A DNA stretch of 64,000 nt from Herbivorax alkaliphila (GCF_030848475.1 NZ_JAVDDS010000018.1:1-64000), one strand, 5' to 3'. Positions 54,884-63,850 are shown, numbered from the stretch's first letter. Notes: a model not told the origin generated them from the letters alone. Program-made: numbers and translations.

Positions 54884-55603
54884 TCATTCCTCTGTATCAA
54901 TATTTAATGCTTCCTCTATTTGCTCTGTTAGGTCATTTATAACACTTTCAACCAATTCTGTTCCATCATATTCCAAAGCAACATCGCCAATTGCACCAGT
55001 TATTCTCTGATAAAAGTCTGTTTGTCCTGTAAGTCTATGCCAAAAATTAGCTCCTACAATTACAGGATAATCGTTCTCAATCCTTTTATAGTGTCCACTT
55101 AGTTCATCATGTGTTCCATATAAAACACCAACAACCATATCATTTATACCAATAGTGAGATTGTTTGTTCTTGCAAGGTTTCTTACTCCAGTAAAATGAT
55201 TTTTTACTGTAATAACATCATCAGCATTGATTGTGTTTGTACTAGCCTTTACCTGACAATATTTTCTTCTATCATCTATTTGATCAATAAACTCAATATC
55301 TATGCCAGATGTTGTTGAAGCAAAGCCTTGCAACACTTCACTACAAAACTTTTGAAGCTTATTGCCAAATATAGTGTTTATTGATGTGCCAATTACTCTT
55401 GGGTAAACCAAAGCTTTTGCAATACTTCTTGGCTCATTATTTCCTGTAATAAAATTAGCTTTATATTTATCAAGGAAAGGATTTAGCCTAAAATTGCCAA
55501 GATTTCTACATTTCTCAGTCCTTGCAATATGAGTTGGTACAATTTCATTTCTAAAAAAATCTTTTGCCCTCTCAATAATGGCAATAAGTTCAGCTTCAGT
55601 CAT
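54884..55603 (-). CDS. PmeII-family type II restriction endonuclease
   Basis: This 239-residue protein matches the PmeII family pattern: NPFLDKYKANFITGNNEP, LVYPRVIGTSINTIFGN and STTSGIDIEFIDQIDDRRKYCQVKAS. The last contains the D...QxK nuclease centre near residues 100-119. NHFTGVRNLARTNNL and GANFWHRLTGQ follow. The cognate methylase is presumed to be the convergent gene. It looks full-length. Confidence 0.82.
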   Translation of the reverse strand: MTEAELIAIIERAKDFFRNEIVPTHIARTEKCRNLGNFRLNPFLDKYKANFITGNNEPRSIAKALVYPRVIGTSINTIFGNKLQKFCSEVLQGFASTTSGIDIEFIDQIDDRRKYCQVKASTNTINADDVITVKNHFTGVRNLARTNNLTIGINDMVVGVLYGTHDELSGHYKRIENDYPVIVGANFWHRLTGQTDFYQRITGAIGDVALEYDGTELVESVINDLTEQIEEALNIDTEE

Positions 55604-55698
55604 ATGTATTCCCCTTTCTTATCTAATTTGCCCATAAGGTTATAGGAATATTTTAGCAAAGAAAACCTTCAATGTCTACAAAAAGTAATATCCTTAAT

Positions 55699-55971
55699 CT
55701 ATTCAAGGTACTTGGAATTATATTGTAGATGAAAAGCAGGGTAATATAACCAGAATTTTAGATTGCTATCTTTCATAACTGGTATACCTAAAGGTCTTTT
55801 CTTCTTATTGTTTTTCTTTGGTATGTATACTCTCCTTAAAGGCTGTGCCTTGTATCCTCTTCTTTTTAATAGTTTTATTGCTTGTTCTTTTTCCTTATCA
55901 GATTTCCATAATATATTATCTACTCTAGGAGTGTTTTTGCCTTTATTTTCTGTTACTCTTTTAACAGACAT
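55699..55971 (-). pseudogene. Group II intron reverse transcriptase fragment
   Basis: The 90-residue frame includes RRGYKAQPLRRVYIPKKNNK and KKRPLGIPVMKD, the conserved N-terminal part of group II intron (LtrA) proteins. It then breaks into unrelated residues. The rest of the enzyme, including the YADD region, is absent. Confidence 0.8.
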
Positions 55972-56155
55972 ACATTATTCACTTAAATGTCGTATTTTTT
56001 ATATGCTATTTTATTATATTTTTAAACATTCCCTCATTGTTAAAATTTTTTATATAAGTTATTATATGTACTTCTTTATCATGGATAATAGGTTACTTAT
56101 TAAAGAAGGCTCCCATACTAAATAAAATATTGTAGGAATACATACAACGTATAAA

Positions 56156-56211
56156 AAAAGAGACTGTAATCAGAAATGTGCAAATTAACAATCTGCTTAC
56201 AGTCTCTTTTT
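56156..56211 (+). terminator. Terminator-like hairpin
   Basis: AAAAGAGACTGTAA (56156-56169) pairs perfectly with TTACAGTCTCTTTT (56198-56211). Confidence 0.65.
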
Positions 56212-56225
56212 ATTAAATGATTATA

Positions 56226-56674
56226 TCATAATAAATGGAATGCATTTCATCCTGTTGTTAGGGCAACACTGATTCATGGAGAATTTGTGAAAATTCACTT
56301 TTTCATTGATGGGAATGGAAGGAATTCTAGACTGCTTCTTAATTTTGAGTTGATGAAAAATGGATACCCTCTAATCATAATATTAGGAATTATTCATACA
56401 GAAGAAACTCCTGAAAGTGCAAATGTATACGCTTGTATTATGTCTAAATGGGTAGACAAAAATGGTGATATTGTATCTAGTGCATATAGAGTTGGATTTA
56501 GAAAAGAAAATGAGTTATATACATATATGAAGATTTTGAGGGTTATAAAGTTGCTACTACTCCTTATGTACCCAAAGAAGTAAGTGATATACTTAGTAAT
56601 GATGGTGAAAAGATTTTTAATGATTTAAATTTGGAAATGGATAAAGATGTGGAAAGTTATTTAAATCAGTCCTA
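56226..56674 (+). pseudogene. Fused fragments of a Fic gene and an unidentified gene
   Basis: Bases 56226-56394 match the Fic gene at 60810-60970, including [20 protein letters not shown] where the complete motif is HPFxDGNGR. From about 56395 another gene follows ([21 protein letters not shown]), which continues after a frameshift near 56520 as [18 protein letters not shown] to a stop at 56674. I do not recognise the second part. This is recombination debris next to the acetyltransferase repeat. Confidence 0.6.
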
Positions 56675-56693
56675 GCCTTTGGAGGTAATTGTT

Positions 56694-57185
56694 ATGTCAG
56701 TAAGAGAAAAGATGTTAAAAGGTGAATATTATATTAGTTGGGATAAAGAGTTGACTGAGGAAAGAGAAAAAGCTAAGGATATACTGTTTGAATTTAATAA
56801 CCTCAAGCCCTCGTTAAGAGCAGAAAGAGAAGGGATTATTCGAAAATTGTTTGGGAAAACAGGCGATAATTGTTGGATTGAATCACCATTTAATTGTGAT
56901 TATGGGTCTAATATATTTGTTGGTGATAATTTTTACACAAATACAAATTGCTGTATTTTAGGTTGTGCAAAAGTTACAATAGGTGATAATGTGTTGATAG
57001 GTCCTAATGTAGGAATTTATACACCAGAACATGCCTTTAATAGTGAAGAACGCGGGAAAGGTTATGAACGTGCTCTTCCTGTAGAAGTTGGTGATAATGT
57101 ATGGATATGCGGAGGAGTGACCATTACTGGTGGAGTGAAAATAGGTTCAAATACAATTATTGGTGCAGGAAGTAATGAATCATAG
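56694..57185 (+). pseudogene. Truncated second copy of the acetyltransferase
   Basis: The frame is nearly identical to the gene at 50634 up to IGAGS (base 57174), then ends after three unrelated residues. About 33 C-terminal residues are lost. It is the right copy of the 497-base direct repeat (56678-57174). Confidence 0.85.
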
Positions 57186-57284
57186 AAAAGAATCGTCGCT
57201 AACTTTACTGACTTTATTTTTCAAATGAACTCTTGTATAATGTATAATATAAATAAGTTTAGCATGGTAAGGAGGTTTAAATTT

Positions 57285-57509
57285 ATGGATAGATTAAAAA
57301 TTAACACAATTAATTATATGGTTGTATGTATCAACGAATTTGCAGGTAAATTTAATCTATCGATTAAGGAAGCATATAAATATTTAGAGAATTATGGTGC
57401 TCTAAGATTCTTACTTGAAAACTATGAAATTGAACATACTCTTGGAATAGAAGATGCTATTGAAGATTTAACTACTATATGTAATAAAAATGGAGGATAT
57501 TTAAATTGA
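57285..57509 (+). CDS. DUF3791 protein
   Basis: This 74-residue protein (VVCINEFAGKFNLSIKEAYK, then YGALRFLLENYEIEHTLG) matches the DUF3791 family. These short proteins are usually followed by a DUF3990 protein, as here. The pair behaves like a toxin-antitoxin unit in genome context, though I know of no firm function. ATG 57285 has AAGGAGG upstream. Confidence 0.78.
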   Translation: MDRLKINTINYMVVCINEFAGKFNLSIKEAYKYLENYGALRFLLENYEIEHTLGIEDAIEDLTTICNKNGGYLN

Positions 57510-57556
57510 TACTATATCATGGGTCAAATTTATTTATCAAAGAAATAAACCTTTAA
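57506..57556 (+). pseudogene. DUF3990 start, cut off at the att site
   Basis: TTG 57506 overlaps the DUF3791 stop, and the frame reads LILYHGSNLFIKEINL before stopping. ILYHGSN is the hallmark beginning of DUF3990 proteins, which have an ADP-ribosyltransferase-like fold. The sequence enters the element end at 57550, so the rest was lost on integration or recombination. Confidence 0.65.
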
Positions 57557-57640
57557 ATAACTAACTTTGCCAATCCTGATACTATCCAGAGTAAGGATGA
57601 GGTTACCGGTTCAATCCCGGTTAGGGGCTTCAGAGTAAAA
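57550..57640 (+). repeat. att site 3 (decayed tRNA-Thr half)
   Basis: CTTTAAATAACTAACTTTG and CCAATCCTGATACTATCC repeat the sequence before att site 2. They are followed by a copy of the tRNA-Thr 3' half with several changes (GGTTACCGGTTCAATCCCGG). It should be the right end of island 2. Confidence 0.75.
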
Positions 57641-57717
57641 CCCCTTCAAATGATTGGTTTTAAAGTGGATGAAGAGGTTTTTAATGACTTACAGCAACAT
57701 TATAAATTTTTTAAAAT

Positions 57718-57835
57718 TACATTCTCATTTGGCTGAAAACCCAGTTTATAACCCTGTCAAAAAGGATAGGAATTTGAATGTTCCTATGCCAACTAATATT
57801 GCAGTTCCTACAATAAATCCTAATAATTTTTTAAA
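57718..57835 (+). repeat. Second copy of the 115-base repeat
   Basis: This matches 53166-53285. It lies in a short open frame (57654-57851) that has no good ribosome site. No function assigned. Confidence 0.5.
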
Positions 57836-57918
57836 GTATAGGAATTTATAAAAACCCTAATAAATGGAAAGAGTATTTGCATTGAAATAAACAGAACAAA
57901 TTGGTAGAATGATAACTG

Positions 57919-59049
57919 ATGAATAATATACAAGTTGGAATTGCTGGAATGCTACTGAGTTTTAAAATAATATTGTGCTTGAATGATAATTGGGAATCAT
58001 ACTTAAAGAATGATAACTATGAGATAAGGGAAGTAGAAAAGAGAGAAGTAGAAAAGATGCTATCATGTATGGATCCTGACAAGGGTCATTCTGTATATAT
58101 GTGTGCTGAATGTGGAAAGACAAAAGTAGTGGCACATAGCTGTAAAAGTCGCATATGTAGTGTTTGTGGAAAAAAGCATGCTGATGAATGGTCAGAGAAA
58201 ATAAACAAAGAAATGTATGCAGTTCCGTATAGACATATAATATTAACGGTATCTGATAGATTGTGGACTTATTTTGAAGGGAATTCGATATTACAAAAGT
58301 TAATGATTGATACAGCAGCAAAAGTTATGAAAGATATTGTAAGAGACTATAATGGCAAAGATAAAAAGGCAGAGCCAGGAATAATAATGGTACTTCATCC
58401 ATTTGGAAGAGATTTAAAAACTAATATGCATGTACATATGTTAATGACTGAAGGAGGTTTATCACCTAATGGTAAATGGATTTCCATGCCATATATAAAT
58501 TATAAAATAATACGAAAAAAGTGGCAGTATTATATTCTTACAGCCTTAAAGAAAGCAGTTTCTAAAGACAAAAAGCTATTAAAGATAATAGATTGGTGTT
58601 TTAAAGAAAGGGCAAATGGATTTAATATTCAGGCAAAAAGACGAATTGAGGGAAAAACAAAGAAAGCAGCACGATACATGGCACGATATGTAAGACATCC
58701 AGCAATTGCGGATAGTAGAATAATAGGATATGATACTAAAAATGTGACATTTGTATATGAAAGAGAAGGTAAGAAACATACAGTTGTAATGGATAAATTT
58801 GAGTTTATCCATAATGTAATCAAGCATATACCAGATAAGAACTTCAAGATGGTAAGATATTTTGGTATTCATGCTAGAAGGGCAAAGAAAGCTGCATATA
58901 TAGCAATGGAGAAGTTATGTTTGGTTGTAAATTACATAATAAAGCCATTTAAGTGGAGGAAGAATGTAGAAGAACATACTGGCAGGGATCCATTGAAATG
59001 TAAGGATTGCAATGGGGAAATGCTTTTATATAGGGGGATTCTTTCTTGA
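57919..59049 (+). CDS. IS91-family (HUH, Y2) transposase
   Basis: This 376-residue protein has the N-terminal zinc-binding domain (CAECGKTKVVAHSCKSRICSVCGKK at about 58-82, given here as C-x2-C...C-x4-C-x2-C). The HUH site is HPFGRDLKTNMHVHMLMTEG, and the tyrosine region is YMARYVRHPAIAD. IS91 elements move by rolling-circle transposition and can carry neighbouring DNA by one-ended movement. C-terminal length is close to normal. It lies immediately outside att site 3. Confidence 0.87.
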   Translation: MNNIQVGIAGMLLSFKIILCLNDNWESYLKNDNYEIREVEKREVEKMLSCMDPDKGHSVYMCAECGKTKVVAHSCKSRICSVCGKKHADEWSEKINKEMYAVPYRHIILTVSDRLWTYFEGNSILQKLMIDTAAKVMKDIVRDYNGKDKKAEPGIIMVLHPFGRDLKTNMHVHMLMTEGGLSPNGKWISMPYINYKIIRKKWQYYILTALKKAVSKDKKLLKIIDWCFKERANGFNIQAKRRIEGKTKKAARYMARYVRHPAIADSRIIGYDTKNVTFVYEREGKKHTVVMDKFEFIHNVIKHIPDKNFKMVRYFGIHARRAKKAAYIAMEKLCLVVNYIIKPFKWRKNVEEHTGRDPLKCKDCNGEMLLYRGILS

Positions 59050-59125
59050 TTTTTTTGCTATAATTTGGATATATAGAATATTGATAGATATGTTCTAGAA
59101 AGTTTGTGTTTTATAAAATCTATAG

Positions 59126-59165
59126 TTAAAACTGTTCCATGGTTTGTGGATGGGTTGTTAATTTA
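59126..59165 (+). repeat. Probable IS91-like element end
   Basis: GTTCCATGGTTTGTGGATGG and GTTGTTAATTT lie about 80 bases after the transposase and match the 3' part of the repeats at 47938 and 50321. The flanking GTTC is the complement of the GAAC preferred by IS91 elements. The further bases to 59311 hold no gene. Confidence 0.5.
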
Positions 59166-59311
59166 TTCTCAAACCATAAATTAGAAATTTATTATATAAA
59201 TATAATAAAAAAGTGATCGTCGCAAAAAGCATTACCTACAGATTTTTCTTGTTGTTGGCAAAATTTCATGATAAAATAAAATTAATGTAAATGATTATGG
59301 AGGATTGTGTT

Positions 59312-59791
59312 GTGAATGGTTATAATGAAAATGAGCAGCAGCTAATGGAAGATTTAGGGGATAAAGCAATAAATGTTTATGAAGAACAGTCTCCTAACTT
59401 TTTTCTAGCACTTTTTGGTGGAATGGTTACTGCACTTATCTGTTCAGCGTTGTGGGCGTTTATATCAAATCTGATACAGTACCAAATAGGGTGGATGGCA
59501 GTAGGAGTAGGGTTTCTTGTTGGAATAAGTGTTAAGGTCTTAGGAAAGGGGAAAAGTCTTGAATTTGGAATTCTAGGTGCATCTTTAGCCTTGTTGAGTT
59601 GTGTGTTAGGAAATTCATTTTCTATATATGCCCAGATTGCTAAATTCTACGATATGTCTTTTTTTGAGGTTCTTGGAAATGCCGATTTGTCAATTAGTAT
59701 TGAGCTTTTAATTGAATCATTTCATTTAATGGACATATTATTTTATGGCTTAGCCATTTATCAAGGTTTTAAGTTTTCTATAAGCAATTGA
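59312..59791 (+). CDS. Membrane protein of unknown function
   Basis: This protein of about 159 residues has an acidic N-terminus (NENEQQLMEDLGDKA), then helices at about 30-55, 60-80, 85-110 and 135-150. No family is recognised. GTG 59312 has GGAGG at good spacing, while the longer ATG start at 59291 overlaps it. A perfect palindrome terminator covers its stop codon. Confidence 0.65.
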   Translation: MNGYNENEQQLMEDLGDKAINVYEEQSPNFFLALFGGMVTALICSALWAFISNLIQYQIGWMAVGVGFLVGISVKVLGKGKSLEFGILGASLALLSCVLGNSFSIYAQIAKFYDMSFFEVLGNADLSISIELLIESFHLMDILFYGLAIYQGFKFSISN

Positions 59792-59820
59792 TTTTAAAAT
59801 CAATTGCTTATAGTTTTTTT
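59781..59820 (+). terminator. Perfect palindrome terminator
   Basis: TAAGCAATTGATTTT at 59781-59795 is followed directly by its exact complement to 59810, then a T-run. The hairpin includes the stop codon of the membrane protein gene. Confidence 0.82.
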
Positions 59821-59896
59821 GGATTTAAACGAATTTAATTTGATAACTTGGCTGCTTTTAATAAAAGCATTTAATAGTAAATTAAACTACTTTATA

Positions 59897-60412
59897 TTAT
59901 TGATTCTCAGTAAAACTATCAGATATTTTTGTAAGTTCTTTTTCAAATTTTTTATATTCAGAAGTTAATGTCCATGCAATAATTTGATAGAAAGAATCAC
60001 CTTTATCTAGGGTAGTAAGTATATAAGTAATATCAATGTCTTCAGTAGTACCTTTAATCTCCCAGCGGATTTTAGAATCTGTTGTTTCAATTTTGGATGA
60101 CTTGCCGTTAGTTAAGTAGTTTTCCATATTTTCTGCAATAAGCGAAGAATATTCATTAAAAGACATGTTTAGTCCAACATCGGCAAGTTCTTGCTTGCTT
60201 TCGTGAACAACTACAAGATATTTTTCTCTGAATATATTAGATATTTCAAGTGAAGCGTGTTCATTCAGGTCAATGTCCACAGCCCAGTTACTAGGTGCGA
60301 TGACGCTGAATTTACCATCTTCAGAGGTAAAGGTTTTATCTTCTTTAGAGGCACAACCTGTTAATAAAGATAGGATTAACAAAGATAACACAAAATACAA
60401 TTTTAATTTCAT
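59897..60412 (-). CDS. Lipoprotein with PsbP-like layout
   Basis: This 171-residue protein begins with a lipoprotein signal ending LLTGC (residues 15-19). The rest (FTSEDGKFSVIAPSNWAVD, then ITYILTTLDKGDSFYQIIAW and a final helix) has the layout of small PsbP/MOG1-like secreted proteins common in clostridia. The function is unknown. AAAGGGGA lies upstream. Confidence 0.78.
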   Translation of the reverse strand: MKLKLYFVLSLLILSLLTGCASKEDKTFTSEDGKFSVIAPSNWAVDIDLNEHASLEISNIFREKYLVVVHESKQELADVGLNMSFNEYSSLIAENMENYLTNGKSSKIETTDSKIRWEIKGTTEDIDITYILTTLDKGDSFYQIIAWTLTSEYKKFEKELTKISDSFTENQ

Positions 60413-60674
60413 TTTTTGATTAAGTCCCCTTTCAACAAAAGCTTTTATTTATAAACATTCACATCTTATTTTAGCACATTTCATATAAAGGGTATATATA
60501 AAATTAACAGTTTTCAATCAATAAGATTTTACGACATTTACCGGTAATTGTCAAATAGGTGGTCAAAGTACTGGAAATTATATTTACATTAAGAGGTCAT
60601 TATGTTGTTTGCTTGTGAAATGAAAAATAAAAAAGAAAAAGAACACTGAATGGAATATCAAGAATATCCATGCA

Positions 60675-61112
60675 TTGATACTAAAAGAAATAGACAATAC
60701 AAGTGCCGGTAAATACCGGAGCGAAAATGTTGTAATTAGTGGTGCAAAACACATTCCGCCGAAGCATTATGAGATTGGAGATTTGATGCAAAAGCTTATT
60801 GTAGAATATAAGAATGAATGGAAAGCATTTCATCCTGTTGTTAGGGCAACGTTAATCCATGGAGAATTTGTCAAAATTCATCCATTCATTGATGGGGATG
60901 GAAGGGTTTTTAGACTGCTTCTTAATTTTGAGTTGATGAAAAATGGATACCTTCCAATCATAATAAAGAATGATGAGAGGGCAAAATATTATGATGTTCT
61001 TGATATGGCACATACAACTATGAATTATGAGCCATTCATAGATTTGGTATCGAAACTAGTGGTAGAGTCTGAAAAACTGTGGTTATATGTTGCTAAATAT
61101 AAGTCCAAATAG
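60675..61112 (+). pseudogene. Fic family protein, N-terminus missing
   Basis: The frame has [39 protein letters not shown], and [20 protein letters not shown]. The Fic motif HPFxDGNGRxxR is changed to HPFIDGDGRVFR (Asn to Asp). Homology begins already in NTEWNIKNIHAL before the first start codon, and about 100 N-terminal residues of a usual Fic protein, including the inhibitory helix, are lacking. It probably no longer AMPylates targets. A 160-base fragment of the same gene is at 56226. Confidence 0.72.
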
Positions 61113-61122
61113 GGCAAAGCCC

Positions 61123-62529
61123 TTACTTGGAAAATATTCGCTGAAGAAATCGTTTAATTAGTGAACGTGAAGGTGCAGGTTTGGCTATTTTATGTACTGG
61201 CTGCTCTTTTTCTACAGGAGGAACCGACCTGACCTGTTTTATAGGAGGTGCAGACCTGACCCGACTGTTTATCTTGTGATTCGTTTTATCCTTGATTGAC
61301 CTATTTCTATACTTGTCATGATGATGAGGACGTTTAGTATCTAGAATCTTAGTGTTTTGTGAATTAGCCTTTATCCACTTGTCTATCTTTATTTTGTTTT
61401 GATTCAAGGTAGCTTTTGTAGGTAATTCCATTTCAGCAATCATAGATCCGATATGTTCTTCAATCTCATAGAGATCCATGATGTCATCTCCTGTTACTAA
61501 AGTGATGGCACGCCCTATATTCCCAATTCTACCAGTACGCCCTATTCTATGAATATAATTGTCTTTGTTGTTAGGGACATCATAATTAATTACCAGTGAC
61601 AAAGAGTCGATGTGAATACCACGTGCTGCAATATCTGTAGCTACAAGCAGATGAAAATCACCCTGTTTAAACTGTTTAATGGTCTTCATTCGTTTGCTTT
61701 GCTGGATGTCCCCATGTAAGGACTGACATGAATACCCTTTTCGCCATAAGAAACTTTTAACCTTATTTACAGCAATTCGTGTGTTACAGAAAATCATACA
61801 GCTTTCTGGCTGTTCACTTTGAAGTATGCGATTCAATTGAATATTTTTTTCACTTCTTTCCACACGGTAGTATATCTGTTTAGTTGTGTCCACTGTCTTG
61901 GTTTGCGATTTAATCTCAATTGTATCAGAATGTTTCATATACTCCTTGCAAATTTTACGAACTTCAGTGGGAATGGTGGCGGAAAAAAGAAGAGTTACCC
62001 TGTCTTTAGGGAGAGTCTTGATGATTCTTACCACCTGATTTAGAAAACCCATATCCAACATTCTGTCTGCTTCATCAAGTATTAAAAAGCGTATATGTTT
62101 GGTTTTAAGAATACCTTGACGAATGTGATCATATACTCGTCCAGGTGTTCCGCTAACAATAGAAACACCTTTATTTAGAGCCTTTATTTCAGTATTTATA
62201 TTATGCTGCCCGTATACAGCCGTTGTTTTGTGTGGAAGATATTTTGACATTTCTTTAAAATCGCTGTCAATCTGAACGGCTAACTCCCGTGTAGGTGTAA
62301 GAATCAGACCTTGAATTCCCACCGCTTTAGGATCAATCATTTGCAGCATGGGGATTCCAAAAGTAGCTGTCTTGCCACTGCCTGTTTTAGAGATTATAAT
62401 CTGATCTTTTTTATTCAAAATATGAGGGATTGCCTTGCTCTGCACTTCAGTAGGTTGTTCGAAGCCCATCTCTTCTATTGCCCTTAAAATGAGAGGGGAA
62501 ATGCCCATGTTATTAAAACTTTTCTTCAT
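61123..62529 (-). CDS. DEAD-box ATP-dependent RNA helicase
   Basis: This protein of about 468 residues has the Q motif (GFEQPTEVQSKAIP), motif I GSGKT, PTRELAVQ, TPGR, DEADRMLD, SAT and the C-terminal HRIGRTGR. The tail after about 400 is basic and Pro-rich, fit for RNA binding. Members unwind rRNA or mRNA structures, often in the cold. ATG 62529 follows AGAGGT, so the five codons up to 62544 are not used. Confidence 0.93.
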   Translation of the reverse strand: MKKSFNNMGISPLILRAIEEMGFEQPTEVQSKAIPHILNKKDQIIISKTGSGKTATFGIPMLQMIDPKAVGIQGLILTPTRELAVQIDSDFKEMSKYLPHKTTAVYGQHNINTEIKALNKGVSIVSGTPGRVYDHIRQGILKTKHIRFLILDEADRMLDMGFLNQVVRIIKTLPKDRVTLLFSATIPTEVRKICKEYMKHSDTIEIKSQTKTVDTTKQIYYRVERSEKNIQLNRILQSEQPESCMIFCNTRIAVNKVKSFLWRKGYSCQSLHGDIQQSKRMKTIKQFKQGDFHLLVATDIAARGIHIDSLSLVINYDVPNNKDNYIHRIGRTGRIGNIGRAITLVTGDDIMDLYEIEEHIGSMIAEMELPTKATLNQNKIKIDKWIKANSQNTKILDTKRPHHHDKYRNRSIKDKTNHKINSRVRSAPPIKQVRSVPPVEKEQPVHKIAKPAPSRSLIKRFLQRIFSK

Positions 62530-62754
62530 TAGTACCTCTTTCATTATTGTATTATGTCTAGATTATATCATGTATTTTGTTATTTGTAATTATTTTAAGA
62601 AGATTATATTTCTACTGCTTTGATATTATTAGAAGTTAGTGGAAGAGATGTTAGAGTGCAGGTATTGGGCACTACTCGGATTTTATCAAAAAATGAAAAA
62701 CCTTTGGATTGCTAGTAAGAGAAATTTTCTTTCAAATAATTACTTAATAAAATA

Positions 62755-62795
62755 AAAGCATGGGTAAAGTTCAATTATAACCCATACTTTTATTT
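62755..62795 (-). terminator. Terminator of the repeat-protein gene
   Basis: ATGGGT and ACCCAT with flanking AAAAG and CTTTT form a stem just after the minus-strand gene's stop. Confidence 0.6.
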
Positions 62796-62807
62796 TCTGA
62801 ATAATGT

Positions 62808-63584
62808 TTATTTAGAGATTTCTAAAATAATATTTTGGCCATGCTCATTAGTATAGTATTTTGCAATTATAGTATCACCCATATCAAGATTCAAATTATG
62901 AAATTGATCGTGTACCTTTTCAATGCGAAGGCTTTGGTGAGTTTTATTTATAATTACTTCTATACTGTTGTTGTCTATTTGCCCAACATACTCAGCAGGT
63001 GCTGTTATAGTATTTTTATCTTCTGTTAAATTAGAAATTTCTAAAATAATATTTTGGCCATGCTCATTGGTATAGTATTTTGCAATTATAGTATCACCCA
63101 TATCAAGATTCAAATTATGAAATTGATTGTGCACCTTTTCAATGCGAAGGCTTTGATGAGTTTTATTTATAATTACTTCTATACTGTTGTTGTCTATTTG
63201 CCCAACATACTCAGCAGGTGCTGTTATAATATTTTTGTCTTCATTCAAGTTTTCTTTAATAATATCTTTTTGAATATCAATATCTTTTATTTCTGAGCTT
63301 TTTTCAGAATCAGAAATAGAAGAATCATCAGAAGCAACGCTAGTAGACTCTTGGTTATTTTCAGACTCTGATAATTTGTCATCAATTAAAGATTTTGAGC
63401 TAACATCTTTTTGAGTGTCTTTATTAGTAGTGTCGCTATCAGAGTTAACAGTTACAGAATCAGTTGTAGACTCCATAGGTTGTTTATCGTTATTGTTGTA
63501 GTTATTTTGTGATAGCACAAATGCTGTAGCAAAAACACTGGTTATAAATAATATTAAAGATACTGAAAATATAAATTTTTTCAT
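62808..63584 (-). CDS. Secreted protein with two near-identical 73-residue repeats
   Basis: This 258-residue protein has a signal peptide (residues 1-26), a Ser/Asp/Thr-rich low-complexity linker (30-112), then two tandem repeats of 73 residues (about 113-185 and 186-258). Each reads EDKNxITAPAEYVGQIDNNS, EVIINKTHQSLRIEKVH and FHNLNLDMGDTIIAKYY. They differ at only three or four residues. The DNA period is 219 bases (62815-63033, 63034-63252), so the duplication is recent. The repeat may be a small OB-like beta domain. No function is known. CAGGAG precedes the ATG. Confidence 0.78.
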   Translation of the reverse strand: MKKFIFSVSLILFITSVFATAFVLSQNNYNNNDKQPMESTTDSVTVNSDSDTTNKDTQKDVSSKSLIDDKLSESENNQESTSVASDDSSISDSEKSSEIKDIDIQKDIIKENLNEDKNIITAPAEYVGQIDNNSIEVIINKTHQSLRIEKVHNQFHNLNLDMGDTIIAKYYTNEHGQNIILEISNLTEDKNTITAPAEYVGQIDNNSIEVIINKTHQSLRIEKVHDQFHNLNLDMGDTIIAKYYTNEHGQNIILEISK

Positions 63585-63850
63585 TGATAATTCACTCCTG
63601 TTTATTATTTTTAAAAATAAATCGGCCGATTATTTTCATTTATATAATATAGACTATTGAAAAACTTAAAACGTTCATTATTTTATTAAAATGAAAGAAA
63701 AAATTCAGTTGTATTATTAAATTAACAATTAGTTCTTGAATTGATTAAGGAAGCACTAATGCTTACAGCTAGTGATATTAACTAACTATTGAAGTTTGCA
63801 ATTAAAAAAGTTGGTAAATTTTAACTTTGATAATATTATTATTAACACAG

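Noticed and set aside
46441-57640. CRISPR array among the island repeats
   Set aside because: No regularly spaced short repeats with unique spacers and no cas genes are present. The repeats are att sites, transposon ends and duplicated genes.
57654-57851. 65-codon frame as a real gene
   Set aside because: It has no good ribosome site and covers a repeat also found at 53166, so it is treated as a fragment.
62835-63296. Two plus-strand frames with repeated sequence
   Set aside because: They are antisense shadows of the duplicated 73-residue repeats on the minus strand.
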